The notes under the pieces were generated by a model. The model was given only the letters and a program-made list of their open reading frames with translations. It ran no database searches and was not told the DNA's origin. This document shows positions 21,496 to 30,819 of a DNA stretch of 64,000 nucleotides, piece by piece. Both the position numbers and the translations under genes were made by a program. This DNA is from Zymoseptoria tritici IPO323 (taxonomy: Eukaryota > Ascomycota > Dothideomycetes > Mycosphaerellales > Mycosphaerellaceae), in the NCBI RefSeq assembly GCF_000219625.1, contig NC_018218.1, forward strand, positions 124,001 to 188,000, in the 5' to 3' direction. The first letter of the stretch is position 1; every line of letters starts with the position of its first letter.

Positions 21496-22929
21496 TCAAC
21501 GATCATACACAAAACCCACAATCTTCCTCCCGACCTTTCTCGGCGGCGGACTGATCACATGTCCACAGCTGGCACTTTTCGAAGTTTGCATATCCTCCAT
21601 CCAGCTCCTCATCAACTCGCACATCTCCGTCTGGCCTGCCACAACTTCTCGCAGCTGATCCTTCATGGTGTCGAGCCTAGAGTCTCGATCCGCGTTGCCT
21701 TGCTGAGAGGTGTCTGCCAGCGAGCGAGTCTGCGAGGAGAGTTGGCGAAGGGACAGCTGAGTCGTGTTCTGCTGGGCCGCGAGAGCTTGTATGGCTGTGG
21801 CATTCTGGCCGGCCAAGGTATGGATCTCTTTAAGGCTCGCAGCAACACTGCGAAGGTCTGATTTCAAATCTTTTGAAACCGGTCTTTCAAGCAGAGTGTT
21901 ATGTATACTGGCCAGTCGATTGGTGAGTGGTGTAAGATCGACTGATCTATACCGATTACCAAGCTCTTCGTGCATCCCAAGCACTGATTTCAACTCTTTG
22001 GTGTTCTCGACGGTGGAATCTCGAACGCTGGACAGCTCTGGCACCATATCTTGAATCGCGGCTCGAACGGCCTCAATGACGGCCAGTCCTGGTTCACGAG
22101 CGTTGTGTTCAATGGCTTGACGGACTTCCATCGAAGCTGGCACGACTTCTTCTTGCTCGGATGTTCTCTCTTCCAACCACGTCCTAACAACCGCACAATT
22201 ATCCTCCACCGCCGATTGAAGACTATCCAGCCTCTCAGTCACCGGTGACAGGTCCACCACAGATCCAGCCGGGGTCGTTTCGGGAAGATTTTTCTTGCTC
22301 TTCTTCAACTCCCGATGCTCCTCCACCAGTTGCTCGACAGTCCCTTGTATTCGATCCAGATACGTCCAAAGATGCGAAAGATCCAGGAACCCAGCAGAAC
22401 TTCTCCGCGGAGAAGCGCTTTCCAGCATCGTGCGTATACGCTGCTCGCTCTCGGCTTGGGCTCGAGCCATGTCTTCCATGTGGTGGGTGTGTCGTGTCAA
22501 GACGTCGTTCATGTGTGCGAGCTGGTTCGAGATGTCCTGGGTATTCGCAGACCGTTCGTCCAGCGGACTTTCAACTGCTCCGACACCTCTTCTTCCCTCC
22601 ACTTCCAATCCAATCCCACCAACATCAATCACACTGTCTCCCCTTTCCTTTCTCACTCCAGCCACCTCTTTCCTCCCTTTCTCCTGCGACAGAACCAACG
22701 TACCACGGTTGACGCCCACCAACCCAGGTCTTTGACCAGAAGACGTGCCAGCAAAATGCGTCGCCGCCCTCGGACTCAAAACCGGCCGTCCAACAGCCTG
22801 ATCATGATTCACAGCAACAGAAGCCTCATCCTGCCTCTCCTCCGAAATGACATTCACATCGCCCTGACCCTGGCGGACAGTCTTCAAATTGCTCGTCGTA
22901 CGCCGGCGCTTCGGGCTAAGCCACGACAT
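21496..22929 (-). CDS. hypothetical coiled-coil protein
   Basis: Single exon, 477 residues. The N-terminus MSWLSPKRRRTTSN is basic and could be a nuclear signal. From about residue 130 onward the sequence is heptad-rich (for example SNQLAHMNDVLTRHTHHMED, DRIQGTVEQLVEEHRELKK, LTNRLASIHNTLLERPVS), typical of a long coiled coil, and it ends in a basic VGRKIVGFVYDR. No catalytic motif; not assigned to a family. A Harbinger transposon begins 10 bp upstream of the ATG, leaving only the local context CCCACC before the start. Native transcription must therefore cross or start inside the transposon, or the gene may be silenced. Confidence 0.65.
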   Translation of the reverse strand: MSWLSPKRRRTTSNLKTVRQGQGDVNVISEERQDEASVAVNHDQAVGRPVLSPRAATHFAGTSSGQRPGLVGVNRGTLVLSQEKGRKEVAGVRKERGDSVIDVGGIGLEVEGRRGVGAVESPLDERSANTQDISNQLAHMNDVLTRHTHHMEDMARAQAESEQRIRTMLESASPRRSSAGFLDLSHLWTYLDRIQGTVEQLVEEHRELKKSKKNLPETTPAGSVVDLSPVTERLDSLQSAVEDNCAVVRTWLEERTSEQEEVVPASMEVRQAIEHNAREPGLAVIEAVRAAIQDMVPELSSVRDSTVENTKELKSVLGMHEELGNRYRSVDLTPLTNRLASIHNTLLERPVSKDLKSDLRSVAASLKEIHTLAGQNATAIQALAAQQNTTQLSLRQLSSQTRSLADTSQQGNADRDSRLDTMKDQLREVVAGQTEMCELMRSWMEDMQTSKSASCGHVISPPPRKVGRKIVGFVYDR

Positions 22930-22939
22930 GGTGGGCTTA

Positions 22940-22976
22940 GGCCATGTTTACTTCGCCCTCATTAATCGATTAATGA
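22940..22976 (+). repeat. left terminal inverted repeat of the Harbinger element
   Basis: 37 bp, exact reverse complement of 26299-26335. It contains the internal palindrome ATTAATCGATTAAT, which may be a transposase or accessory-protein binding site. Confidence 0.93.
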
Positions 22977-23129
22977 CCACAAGTCGGATTAATGAGGTAC
23001 CATAATCAGAGGGCAATTGCTGTTCACCACCATAATCAGATTAATCAGTCTGATTAACCTGATTATCGTGGAAGGCCATCGGATTCCCTCTTTGAGCGAT
23101 TAATGAGCGATCCTTCGAATAAGCGCACT

Positions 23130-23162
23130 CGACCTTATTAATCTCCGAGATTAATAAGGTCG
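23130..23162. repeat. perfect hairpin palindrome inside the Harbinger element
   Basis: Two 15-base arms (CGACCTTATTAATCT and its reverse complement) around a CCG loop, just upstream of the transposase frame. It could act as a subterminal binding site or a transcriptional barrier. Confidence 0.75.
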
Positions 23163-23452
23163 TTGGCGCGTTGTGTGCGTGTCGTGGCAATATCGCGTTC
23201 TCGTCCATAGATCCGGATATAGCGGTGGAATTATTAGAGGCGGCGGTGGAGGCGGCGGTGGAGACAGCGGTGGATGAGATGATTGAAGAGGTGGTGGACC
23301 GAGCGATTCTTCAAGAGCTGAACAATGCGTTGTTGCCTCCGAGGATAGTAGAACGGCTAGTTCACGAGCGATATCGTCCGCCAGGCATTCGCACCACATT
23401 AACCGATCGATTCAGAGGCCCTCGAATGATCTAAGACGTCCTTTATGGCACC

Positions 23453-24481
23453 ATGGCCAAGGACGTAACACGCCTGAACAAGGAGGTGTTGTGGAAGCTG
23501 ATAAGGGCTCTTGAAGACCAAGGACTCACCGGCGTGGAGGTAAGCCCTGAAGAGCAGGTTGTTGTATTCCTTTATTATATTGCTTACAACAGCCCTTATC
23601 GTCTCTTAAGGTGGATCTTCCAGCATTCCATCAACGGCTTCCATCGCTATATCAAGAAGATTAGCAAGCTGCTCTGTCAAATGGCTAGTAAATACGTGGA
23701 GGTGCTAATAGTGCCGGACCTTCTATACTACCTGCTGAACGACGACAAGTTTATGCCCTTCTTTAAGGACTGCCTTGGTGCACTAGATGGCTCGCACGTT
23801 CCGATTCAGAAGGTCCTTGGTGCTAATGCCAACAACTACCGCAACCGGAAGGCTGGAGTCTCTCAGAACGTGCTAGCAGTCTGTGACTTCTATATGCGAT
23901 TCGTGTATGTGTTGCCAGGCTATGAAGGATTAGCGAACGACATCACCGTCCTTAACGCGGCGTTGAAGAAGGGCCTCAAGGTGCCGGCTGGCAGGTACTA
24001 CCTCGCAGACGGTGGTTATTCGAAGAAGAATCGCCGCGTGCTAGTGCCTTATCAGAAAACACGATATCACCTCCGTGAGTTTAAGGCCGCGAAGCAGAAG
24101 CCTCGCACCAAAGAGGAGCTCTTTAATCTGCGCTATGCGCAGTTCCGTAACTGTATAGAACGGATCTTTGGCATTAACAAGCTACGCTGGCGTTGTCTCG
24201 ACAAGGGCCCTAACAAGGGCTATGGTGTCCGCATAAACTCGCGGTTCGTTGTATGCTGCTGCGTCATCCACAACTTCATGTATGCGAATGGCCAGTCTCC
24301 AGATGCGGACGTGTCGTGGCAGAATCGCGATATCGATGTCGGCTTCGAGAAGCATGAGGGCGAGAACGAGCCGTCGAGTAAGAAGGAACAGGACGCGGCG
24401 ATGGTGCTGCTGCGTGACCGGATAGCGGAGGCAATGTGGGAGCAATACAAGCTGACTGTCGATTACCGAGTGGAAGAATGA
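23453..24481 (+). CDS. Harbinger DDE transposase (DDE_Tnp_4), N-terminus interrupted by a stop
   Basis: 342 residues from the ATG. The catalytic triad is visible: Asp112 in GALDGSHVPI, Asp186 in LADGGYSKK and Glu236 in FRNCIERIFGINKLRW. It cuts and rejoins the element ends together with the accessory DNA-binding protein. The same frame is open upstream from 23123 (EAAVETAVDEMIEEVVDRA, then RYRPPGIRTTLTDRFRGP) and is separated from this ATG only by a TAA at 23432-23434. The upstream part resembles the usual N-terminal region of these transposases, so the true protein was longer and the stop is likely a mutation. Whether a product starting at 23453 is active is unknown. Confidence 0.88.
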   Translation: MAKDVTRLNKEVLWKLIRALEDQGLTGVEVSPEEQVVVFLYYIAYNSPYRLLRWIFQHSINGFHRYIKKISKLLCQMASKYVEVLIVPDLLYYLLNDDKFMPFFKDCLGALDGSHVPIQKVLGANANNYRNRKAGVSQNVLAVCDFYMRFVYVLPGYEGLANDITVLNAALKKGLKVPAGRYYLADGGYSKKNRRVLVPYQKTRYHLREFKAAKQKPRTKEELFNLRYAQFRNCIERIFGINKLRWRCLDKGPNKGYGVRINSRFVVCCCVIHNFMYANGQSPDADVSWQNRDIDVGFEKHEGENEPSSKKEQDAAMVLLRDRIAEAMWEQYKLTVDYRVEE

Positions 24482-24829
24482 GGTAGTAAATGAGGTAGTA
24501 AAGGAGGTGGTAAAGGAGGTGGTGAAGGTGGCACGAAAAACGCACAGTGCGGTGATTAGTCAGTATTCGGAGGTGTTGGAGAGGAGGAAGGCACGGGCAG
24601 ATCCAATACGCTCTAAGATTCGGAAGTGCTGCACCTTCCTAATTAGGCAATAAATCACTCCAATCCTCACCAAAATCACTGTGCCAGGACTTTTGCACAT
24701 CCTGTCAGGTATATAGCCATCCCACTCCAAACTCCACACCTCGAATTACCCCACTTCTTAAAAACCTCTTCCTTTTCCACCTCTGTCACCAACTACTACC
24801 TCTGTTACTAAACTACCGACTACCGCCCT

Positions 24830-26020
24830 TTAATACTGCGACTGCGACTGCGACTGCTGGTGCCAGTAATCCACCTGCGACGAATACGGCTGCTGCTGGC
24901 CATAACCCTCCGATATCGATGGCAGTTGGTAGTAGTGCGGCGGCTGATAATCATGAGGAAGAGGTGGATTAAGAGGTGCCGGCGTGCGCTGAACAACCGG
25001 TGGTGGAGGCAACATGGCTTCCTTCTCTTGCTTTACCTTCTGTTTAATCCAGTATTCAAAGAAGGCATCACCGGCACTAGACAACCCTACAACAGTCTCG
25101 GCGTTCTTGTCCAGCGGAAGGATCTTCTTAATAAACAAGAAGCGATCCTCATCCTTCAGCTTCTTGAACGCAGCCGATTTATGGCACTTCAGAATCGACT
25201 GCGTCAACACCGACTGAGGAGCCTGCGGTGCGCGCGTTCGAGTAATACCATATGAGTCTACCACCCTCTTCAACGCCATGGCCGCTGCGGAGGTTACTGA
25301 TGCCTGGCTCTCGCTGTCGACATTATCAGACGGCGGCTCCTTCTTCCGGTGGATGCGTTTCGAAGCTAATAGCGTTGTAGGAGCCGGCGACGAGGCACTA
25401 CCACCACCGCCCTTTAGTCGCTTTACCGAGCGAGAGGCTACCTCTTCGACATCGTTGTCCCCTTCTGCATCTCCACCACTATCGTTACTTAGTGGCCAGT
25501 CTTCTTTAGGCACCGGTGTATCACCTCCGAGCTCGTCCGGCTCAAAAGCCTCGTTGCCAGTCGCCAGATTGTCGCTATACAGGTACTCGCATTGCCTCGC
25601 GCAGAGCGGAAGATTCTTCCGGAAGCGACGACAGCGAGGGTTCGCATTGTAATGCTTATCTTCCACCTCCTTCGACGACCGTGGCACGCCATCAACCGGA
25701 CCGCTCCAACCACTGATATGGCTCAAATGAGCCGTATACGCCCTCCACTGGGTCTTACTATTACCTAGCTTATTGGACACTTGTTTGAACGACAAGCCTC
25801 TGTTCAGCTAAGCGAATATTACCACGCGATGCTCCTTATTCAGTGCCGCTCTGATGTCCTCAACATCCGTCTTCTTGAAGCCATACGCCTCGGTTATCTT
25901 GCCGTCGTCTTTAAGAACGACAGCGGCATCAAACAGCTCCTTAATTATCTCCTTTGGCCAGTCAAACTTCTTCTCTTTCTCGTCGTCCGCCAGTTCGGAG
26001 GCAGCTCGCTTGCGTGGCAT
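24830..26020 (-). pseudogene. Harbinger accessory Myb/SANT-like protein with one in-frame stop
   Basis: In Harbinger elements the second protein binds the ends and brings the transposase into the nucleus. The frame starts at ATG 26020 (MPRKRAASELADDEKEKKFDW), reads through DIRAALNKEHRVVIFA, meets TAG at 25810-25808, and continues in the same frame with LNRGLSFKQVSNKLGNSKTQW and HISGWSGPVDGVPRSS to a Gln/Ser/Tyr-rich end. Trp and hydrophobic spacing in the first 130 residues fits a Myb/SANT-like fold. It is convergent with the transposase (gap 24482-24829 holds GGTGGTAAAGGA-like short repeats and the 3' ends). A single CAG to TAG change would explain the stop. Confidence 0.75.
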
Positions 26021-26028
26021 GGTAGGCG

Positions 26029-26118
26029 GTGGAATCGAGCGTGGAATCGAGCGTGGAATCGAGCGTGGAATCGAGCGTAGAATCGACAGTGGTGGAATCG
26101 ACAGTAGTGGAATCGACA
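26029..26118 (+). repeat. short tandem repeat in the Harbinger element
   Basis: Repeats of the 12-bp unit GTGGAATCGAGC, grading into GTGGAATCGACA, directly upstream of the accessory ORF start; probably its leader. Confidence 0.7.
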
Positions 26119-26298
26119 GTGGAAGAATCATGAACAACAGCACTACCACGACGACGACGACGAGGTGACTATGTGCCAAGGTGACTAACTAAGGAAGGTA
26201 TAGAGCGAATTGATGAGCAACTGATTAATCGCAGGTGAACATGGAACCTCATTAACCGAGCCTTATTAACGACGACTTATCGACTTATCGACTTATCC

Positions 26299-26335
26299 TC
26301 ATTAATCGATTAATGAGGGCGAAGTAAACATGGCC
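26299..26335 (-). repeat. right terminal inverted repeat of the Harbinger element
   Basis: 37 bp matching the left end in reverse complement without mismatch. The adjacent inner side has tandem CGACTTAT units (about 26272-26296). Confidence 0.93.
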
Positions 26336-26338
26336 TTA

Positions 26339-26984
26339 TTCCGGGTCGCCGAGGCTGCGGTCTCAGCGCTGTAGGATGGAGTGGAGGGAGAAGACATTCT
26401 TCGGAGAGTACAGTCTGGACCACGGGGAAAGACGAAAAGAGAAGCAGAGAGGAGACTGTTCCAACCGATTCATGCCGCGTGTAAAGGAGAGATCGGTACT
26501 TTTAACCCGGAAACATCGTCTCGTCTTCTCATGCATCCATTCGTAGCCACATCAATTTCATTCCAAGTGCATCCCATTGCTGGTAGAGCGGTCCGATCTT
26601 GGCGTGAGAGTGACCTCTTAGTGCGGTCGTCTTCCCTGTCGTGCCAGGTTGAAATCGTGGATTCGATTGGTCAGATCCTTCAAAACATGGTATTTTCACA
26701 TATAGTCGACCGGAGCAGGGGAGGCCTTGTAGGTACCTGTCTCCACCGGACGAGTTTGCAATGGGATGCTGTTTGTCGTCCTCGCTGAATGCTCGCCTTG
26801 AAAGATCATGCTCGTATGCCTCAGAAAGATGCAGCGGACTCCAGCCTGCGGTCCTTCGTCCTGTCAGTTTGAGCTCAGCACCGTTGCAACCGTTCGTGCC
26901 TCTCCGTCACTCCCCTTCTATCCCAAATGCCGGAAAATCCAATATACCGAAACAAAATAAACCTCCGCCTCTTGCCTCCCCCTC
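26339..26984. promoter_or_regulatory. displaced upstream region of the coiled-coil gene
   Basis: Before the transposon landed, this stretch lay immediately upstream of the start codon at 22929 (the sequence resumes right after the TTA duplication). It also holds the 3' flank of the next minus-strand gene. No coding content recognised. Confidence 0.55.
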
Positions 26985-27662
26985 TCAAGGCCTGCTCAAA
27001 TGCGAGTCCGCCCATCTCCGGATCCTCGACCGCGAAGAATCCTCATCATCCGATCTCGGCTCATAAGCAGGCGGTGGCGTGCCAGTCCTCACCGCAATAT
27101 CGTACGTCGGCGGAGCATCCATAGTATCCACAGAGCGGCGAGCATGTCTGGGACGACGAACATTGTACTCGCTCGCGGAAGCGCCAGCACTGTCACCCTG
27201 CTCCAGCTGTTCCAAATGCCTGACCCACAAACTCACAAACGGCGTCGACCCAGCCGCAGAAGTATCCATCCTCACCGCCGGCGTAGGCGCAGACGCAACA
27301 GGAGCGACATTCCTCGCCGCTTCACTCCTCGCCTCCTCCGCCTTGTCATAGCTGTTTCTCCCTCTGTCCGCCGCCGACGATCCACTCGAACTGCTCGAAC
27401 TCGTACTCGCCCTCCGTCGTTGTCTGAAGTCTGCGATCCAGCGGTCGCGTTCGCGGGTATCCATGACGAGAAACGCGACCCATTCGCTGGATGAAAGTTC
27501 ATCCGGCTCGATTTCGCGCATGCGTAGGACCGAGGCGGCGAGGTGGCGGCGTTGGATGGAGAGGGGGCGGTTGGTGATTGCTTCGACTTGGAGGAGGCCC
27601 ATACCGCCCGTGCGGATCGCGGGTGTGTTGTACATTGCTGGGCGGCGGGCGCGGGGAGCCAT
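26985..27662 (-). CDS. hypothetical protein with two PPxY motifs
   Basis: 225 residues from the ATG at 27662. Residues 1-75 may be a small folded domain (PLSIQRRHLAASVLRMREIE, then SSEWVAFLVMDTRERDRWIA), the rest is disordered with Ser and Arg runs. Near the C-terminus are APPTYDIA and PPPAYEP, two PPxY motifs of the kind bound by WW domains of Rsp5/Nedd4 ubiquitin ligases and their adaptors. Family not recognised; I infer an adaptor or ubiquitination target. Confidence 0.65.
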   Translation of the reverse strand: MAPRARRPAMYNTPAIRTGGMGLLQVEAITNRPLSIQRRHLAASVLRMREIEPDELSSSEWVAFLVMDTRERDRWIADFRQRRRASTSSSSSSGSSAADRGRNSYDKAEEARSEAARNVAPVASAPTPAVRMDTSAAGSTPFVSLWVRHLEQLEQGDSAGASASEYNVRRPRHARRSVDTMDAPPTYDIAVRTGTPPPAYEPRSDDEDSSRSRIRRWADSHLSRP

Positions 27663-29145
27663 GATTGCGGTTGAGAGGATGGTCCGAGAGGTCGTTTGAG
27701 GTCGCAAAGTGGTGATCGTATGTCAAGTCAAGAGTGCGGGCGACAATCTCTGCTTTGCCGTGGTTATTGTCTCTCGTCAAGCGAGAGAAATATGTGTGAT
27801 TTGGAGAAAGACAGGATGTAAGAGAAAGAAGTGCAACAAGACGAATAGACTCAAGTCTCCAAGGAGGGAGAGGTCGCGTGTGGGCCGACGCTTCCGTCTT
27901 GCTCCTCAATCGTGATCGCTACTTCCTTTGACTTTACCAAGCCTGCAGGTACATCCCGAATCCCCACTGCTGCTTCCATTTGCCAGCAAATCATGCTCTG
28001 TCAGCGAGATCTATCGAATGTGGAACTCGACTTGGCTGGACTGGTGGATGGGAGAGGCTGGCCGAGGATTGCCGGAGCTCGACATTGCTCTACCTTGTTG
28101 TGGTAAATATAACCATGCTTCTGCAGGAGATGCCGTTCACCACGATGTCAACAGCATTGAATGAAAGCATTGCCTGTTCTTCCATGGAACGGAGATACAT
28201 CCTCTGTAACTCACGCCAATCTTCGTATGATCAATGACCAGTCTATCAGTGAAGAGGGGCATATCTTCCAAATGGCGGGGCGAAGATCTATCAACGGCAA
28301 AGTGGAGCATGATGTAAGCAGCAATACATCCGGCGGGAGGCTTGGGAGTTGGCAGCTGAGAGTTCTCTCCATCCACGAACGACAATCTGGGCACTTGGCG
28401 GAGGATCTCTTTCACGTGTCATATTGCGGCATTTGTCGACACGTCCATGTCATGGTCATTGCGAGATTTCCGGGATCAAAGTCCGGCTGGAGTCGAAGCT
28501 ACTCATGGTTTACCGCCCAGGTCGCTGTATACGTGTGCAGTATACGGTACAGCATAATCCAAGTCGAACTGTCGGTAAAAAGGCTGGCGGGAATGACCCA
28601 GAAACTCCAAGCAAACCCAAGGTAAGTAAGTCTTCACAATCACAATCGATTCGCCTTGATCGAATCCAAATCTGCCCTCGCTACACCAGGACCATCGACA
28701 TTCGACGACATGACAGATCAAGGCAGATCATAGCTCTTCGCTATCTCCAATTGCATCCTCTTGTCGAAGTATTCGGTGTTGAGCACAGCTTGAGTCGGAG
28801 ACATGCAGCTCGCAAACTTCCTCAAGTCCGTGCAAGAATACCACTCTTAACCCCACCGCCTCCTTGAGTCCTCTCATATGTGATAGCAATCGACATACTT
28901 CCTCCCAATGGTCGAGGATACCGACTTTGAATTGCCGGTATCGTGTCTAAAGGGTGGGACCACGAATTCATGCTTTGGCGCGACACCCTCCGTATGAGCA
29001 TATCGTCTCTTGTTCACAGTCGATGAAGAACCGCCAGGATCGGATTTGGACCTGCCTGCACATCAGGACTGTCAACATCCAACGACATGGTAGGTCGAAG
29101 TACAACACAGCCTTCCAATCCCCTCACCCGCCCTCCCTCAACCCA
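27663..29145. other. intergenic, no gene assigned
   Basis: About 1.5 kb. A minus-strand frame at 28137-28415 and a plus-strand frame at 28161-28625 overlap without recognisable domains. Two stretches (around 28665-28715 and 29040-29090) look like diverged copies of each other (CTGCC...CATCAGGAC...CGACATG pattern), suggesting an old local duplication. Confidence 0.4.
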
Positions 29146-30358
29146 TCACAACCTCGCCAAAGGCCCATCACTCCTCACCACCCCCAAACACGCCTTCGAA
29201 ATATCCTCCACCCTCGTACACCCCGTCAACTGCATACACCTCTTAAACTCCGTCTCCAACATTTCCAACATCCTCTCCACGCCCTTTTCCCCATCATACG
29301 CCAGTCCCCACAACACCGGCCTCCCCACCCAACAACACTCCGCCCCCAACGCCAACGCCTTGAAAATCTCTGTCCCACTGCGGATCCCTCCATCGATATG
29401 GATCCTTATCCTCCCCTTCGCGGCTTCCACACATTCCGGGAGGGCATCGATACTCGCCGGCACGCCATCCAATTGTCGTCCACCATGGTTACTCACCAGA
29501 ATGCCGTCGCATCCCCACTCGATCGCTTTCAAAGTGTCCTCCGCTGTCAGCACGCCTTTGATCCAGATCTGCATCTTCGTCACGGATCGAAGCCACGGAA
29601 TCTCCCTCGCCCATGAGTGGTCGTCCACCATCACCGACGCAAATCCGTCGTCATGTGTCTGTTTCCGAATCTGCTCCGAGCTGCGCTTCATGATCGGATT
29701 CCCCAGTCCCTCGGGAATACGAAAATCATTCCGCCATTCATTATATCTTACGCCCAGAACCGGACTATCAGCAGTCAAAAAAATCGCCGTACAGCCCTGC
29801 GCCTCCGCTTCCCGGATAATACTAAGCTGCAAATCCCGGTCCTTGAGCGTATACAGCTGAATCGCATGGGCGATATCACCCACTCCTTTTCCCGCGGAGC
29901 GGATGGCGGAGATGGAGTAGTTGGCGTAGCTGGAGATTCCCATGTTCAAGCCGCGGCGGGCGCAGGCCCGGGAAGTGGCGAGCTCGCCGTCGGGGTGGGC
30001 CATGGCTTGGAGTCCCGCGGGAGAGATGCAGAGCGGGAATGGGATGCGGCGGTTGAGACAGGTGGTGGAGGTGTCGCATTTGGAGACGTCGGCGAGGACG
30101 CGGGGACGGAGGCGGTATTTGGCGTAGGCGGTGGTGTTTTCGGAGACGGTGATTTGGTCGGTTGAGCCGGAGTTGTAGAATTCTGGGAGATTTCGTTAGT
30201 TGGAGTGTCCTGTTGAGGAGGAATGGGTTGGCGTCTTTGTGGTATATACCTCTTGCTGTTCTGGTGAGTTTCTTGTCGGCGGCTGCTTTCAGGTCGGCCA
30301 TGCATAGAATCTTGAGATCTTCACCGCTGGCGGGGATGGGAATGGGTTGGCCTGCCAT
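29146..30358 (-). CDS. FMN-dependent (S)-2-hydroxyacid dehydrogenase/oxidase
   Basis: Oxidises 2-hydroxy acids such as lactate or glycolate to 2-oxo acids. Two exons, 30358-30250 and 30182-29146, with a 67-bp intron in a Glu codon; 381 residues. The active-site signature SNHGGRQLDGVPASIDALPE is intact (catalytic His in SNHGGRQ). FMN-phosphate-binding parts IHIDGGIRSGTEIFKALALG and CISPAGLQAMAHPDGE are also present. There is no cytochrome b5 domain and no mitochondrial presequence, so it belongs with the soluble glycolate/lactate-oxidase-like forms rather than cytochrome b2. It ends in Ala-Arg-Leu, a plausible PTS1-type peroxisomal signal (xRL), which would suit an oxidase that makes hydrogen peroxide. 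Substrate is not determined by the sequence. Confidence 0.92.
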
Positions 30359-30819
30359 GATGGAGGAATTGGGAAATTGCTATTGTTCTGATGTGAATGC
30401 TAACCAAGTCGAAGAGAAGATGTGATGTGCATGAGCCAAAGCACATGTATGGCTAGCAACATGTACTGGAACGGTCGAGCTGAAGGGCGTAGGAAAAAGT
30501 GGTACCTCCGGTGGTTTTCTCCCGGCGTTCCGATCTTCGGGTCTGGAGCTCATGCTCGAGGTTCAAGCTCCCATGTTGATCGTATCCTCTCAGAGCTAAC
30601 ATCATCGTTGTTTAAGATGTTCATTCTTAACCGATACTCATACTCCGGAACTCGATCCTGTACGACGCATGGGGATGATGATTGACAAAGTCGAACGGTG
30701 GCTTCAGAAGAGTCCACCTGAGTCACTGCCATGAAATCGACGACCAGGTCTCTGTCCGCGTAGATGTCCATTTGAGCGACCATCGAACTAACAAGAGACC
30801 CGCTTTACCCAAGTCAGTC
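30359..30819. promoter_or_regulatory. divergent upstream region
   Basis: Lies between the start of the hydroxyacid dehydrogenase gene (minus) and the putative start at 30820 (plus); it should hold both promoters. No motif identified. Confidence 0.4.

Larger units (their letters stand above)
22940..26335. mobile_element. PIF/Harbinger DNA transposon, full length
   Basis: 3396 bp bounded by 37-bp perfect terminal inverted repeats starting GGCCATGT (22940-22976 and 26299-26335) and flanked by the 3-bp target duplication TTA (22937-22939 and 26336-26338), the TWA-type duplication of this superfamily. Inside are a plus-strand DDE transposase and a convergent minus-strand Myb/SANT-like accessory ORF, the standard two-gene Harbinger plan. 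Subterminal regions are full of ATTAAT repeats. Each ORF has one in-frame stop. CpA and TpG remain common overall, so the copy is at most lightly RIP-mutated and probably fairly young. Confidence 0.93.

Noticed and set aside
25793..25815. An 18-bp intron removing the stop in the Harbinger accessory ORF
   Set aside because: GTGGTAATATTCGCTTAG has GT-AG ends but is far below the minimum intron length seen here.
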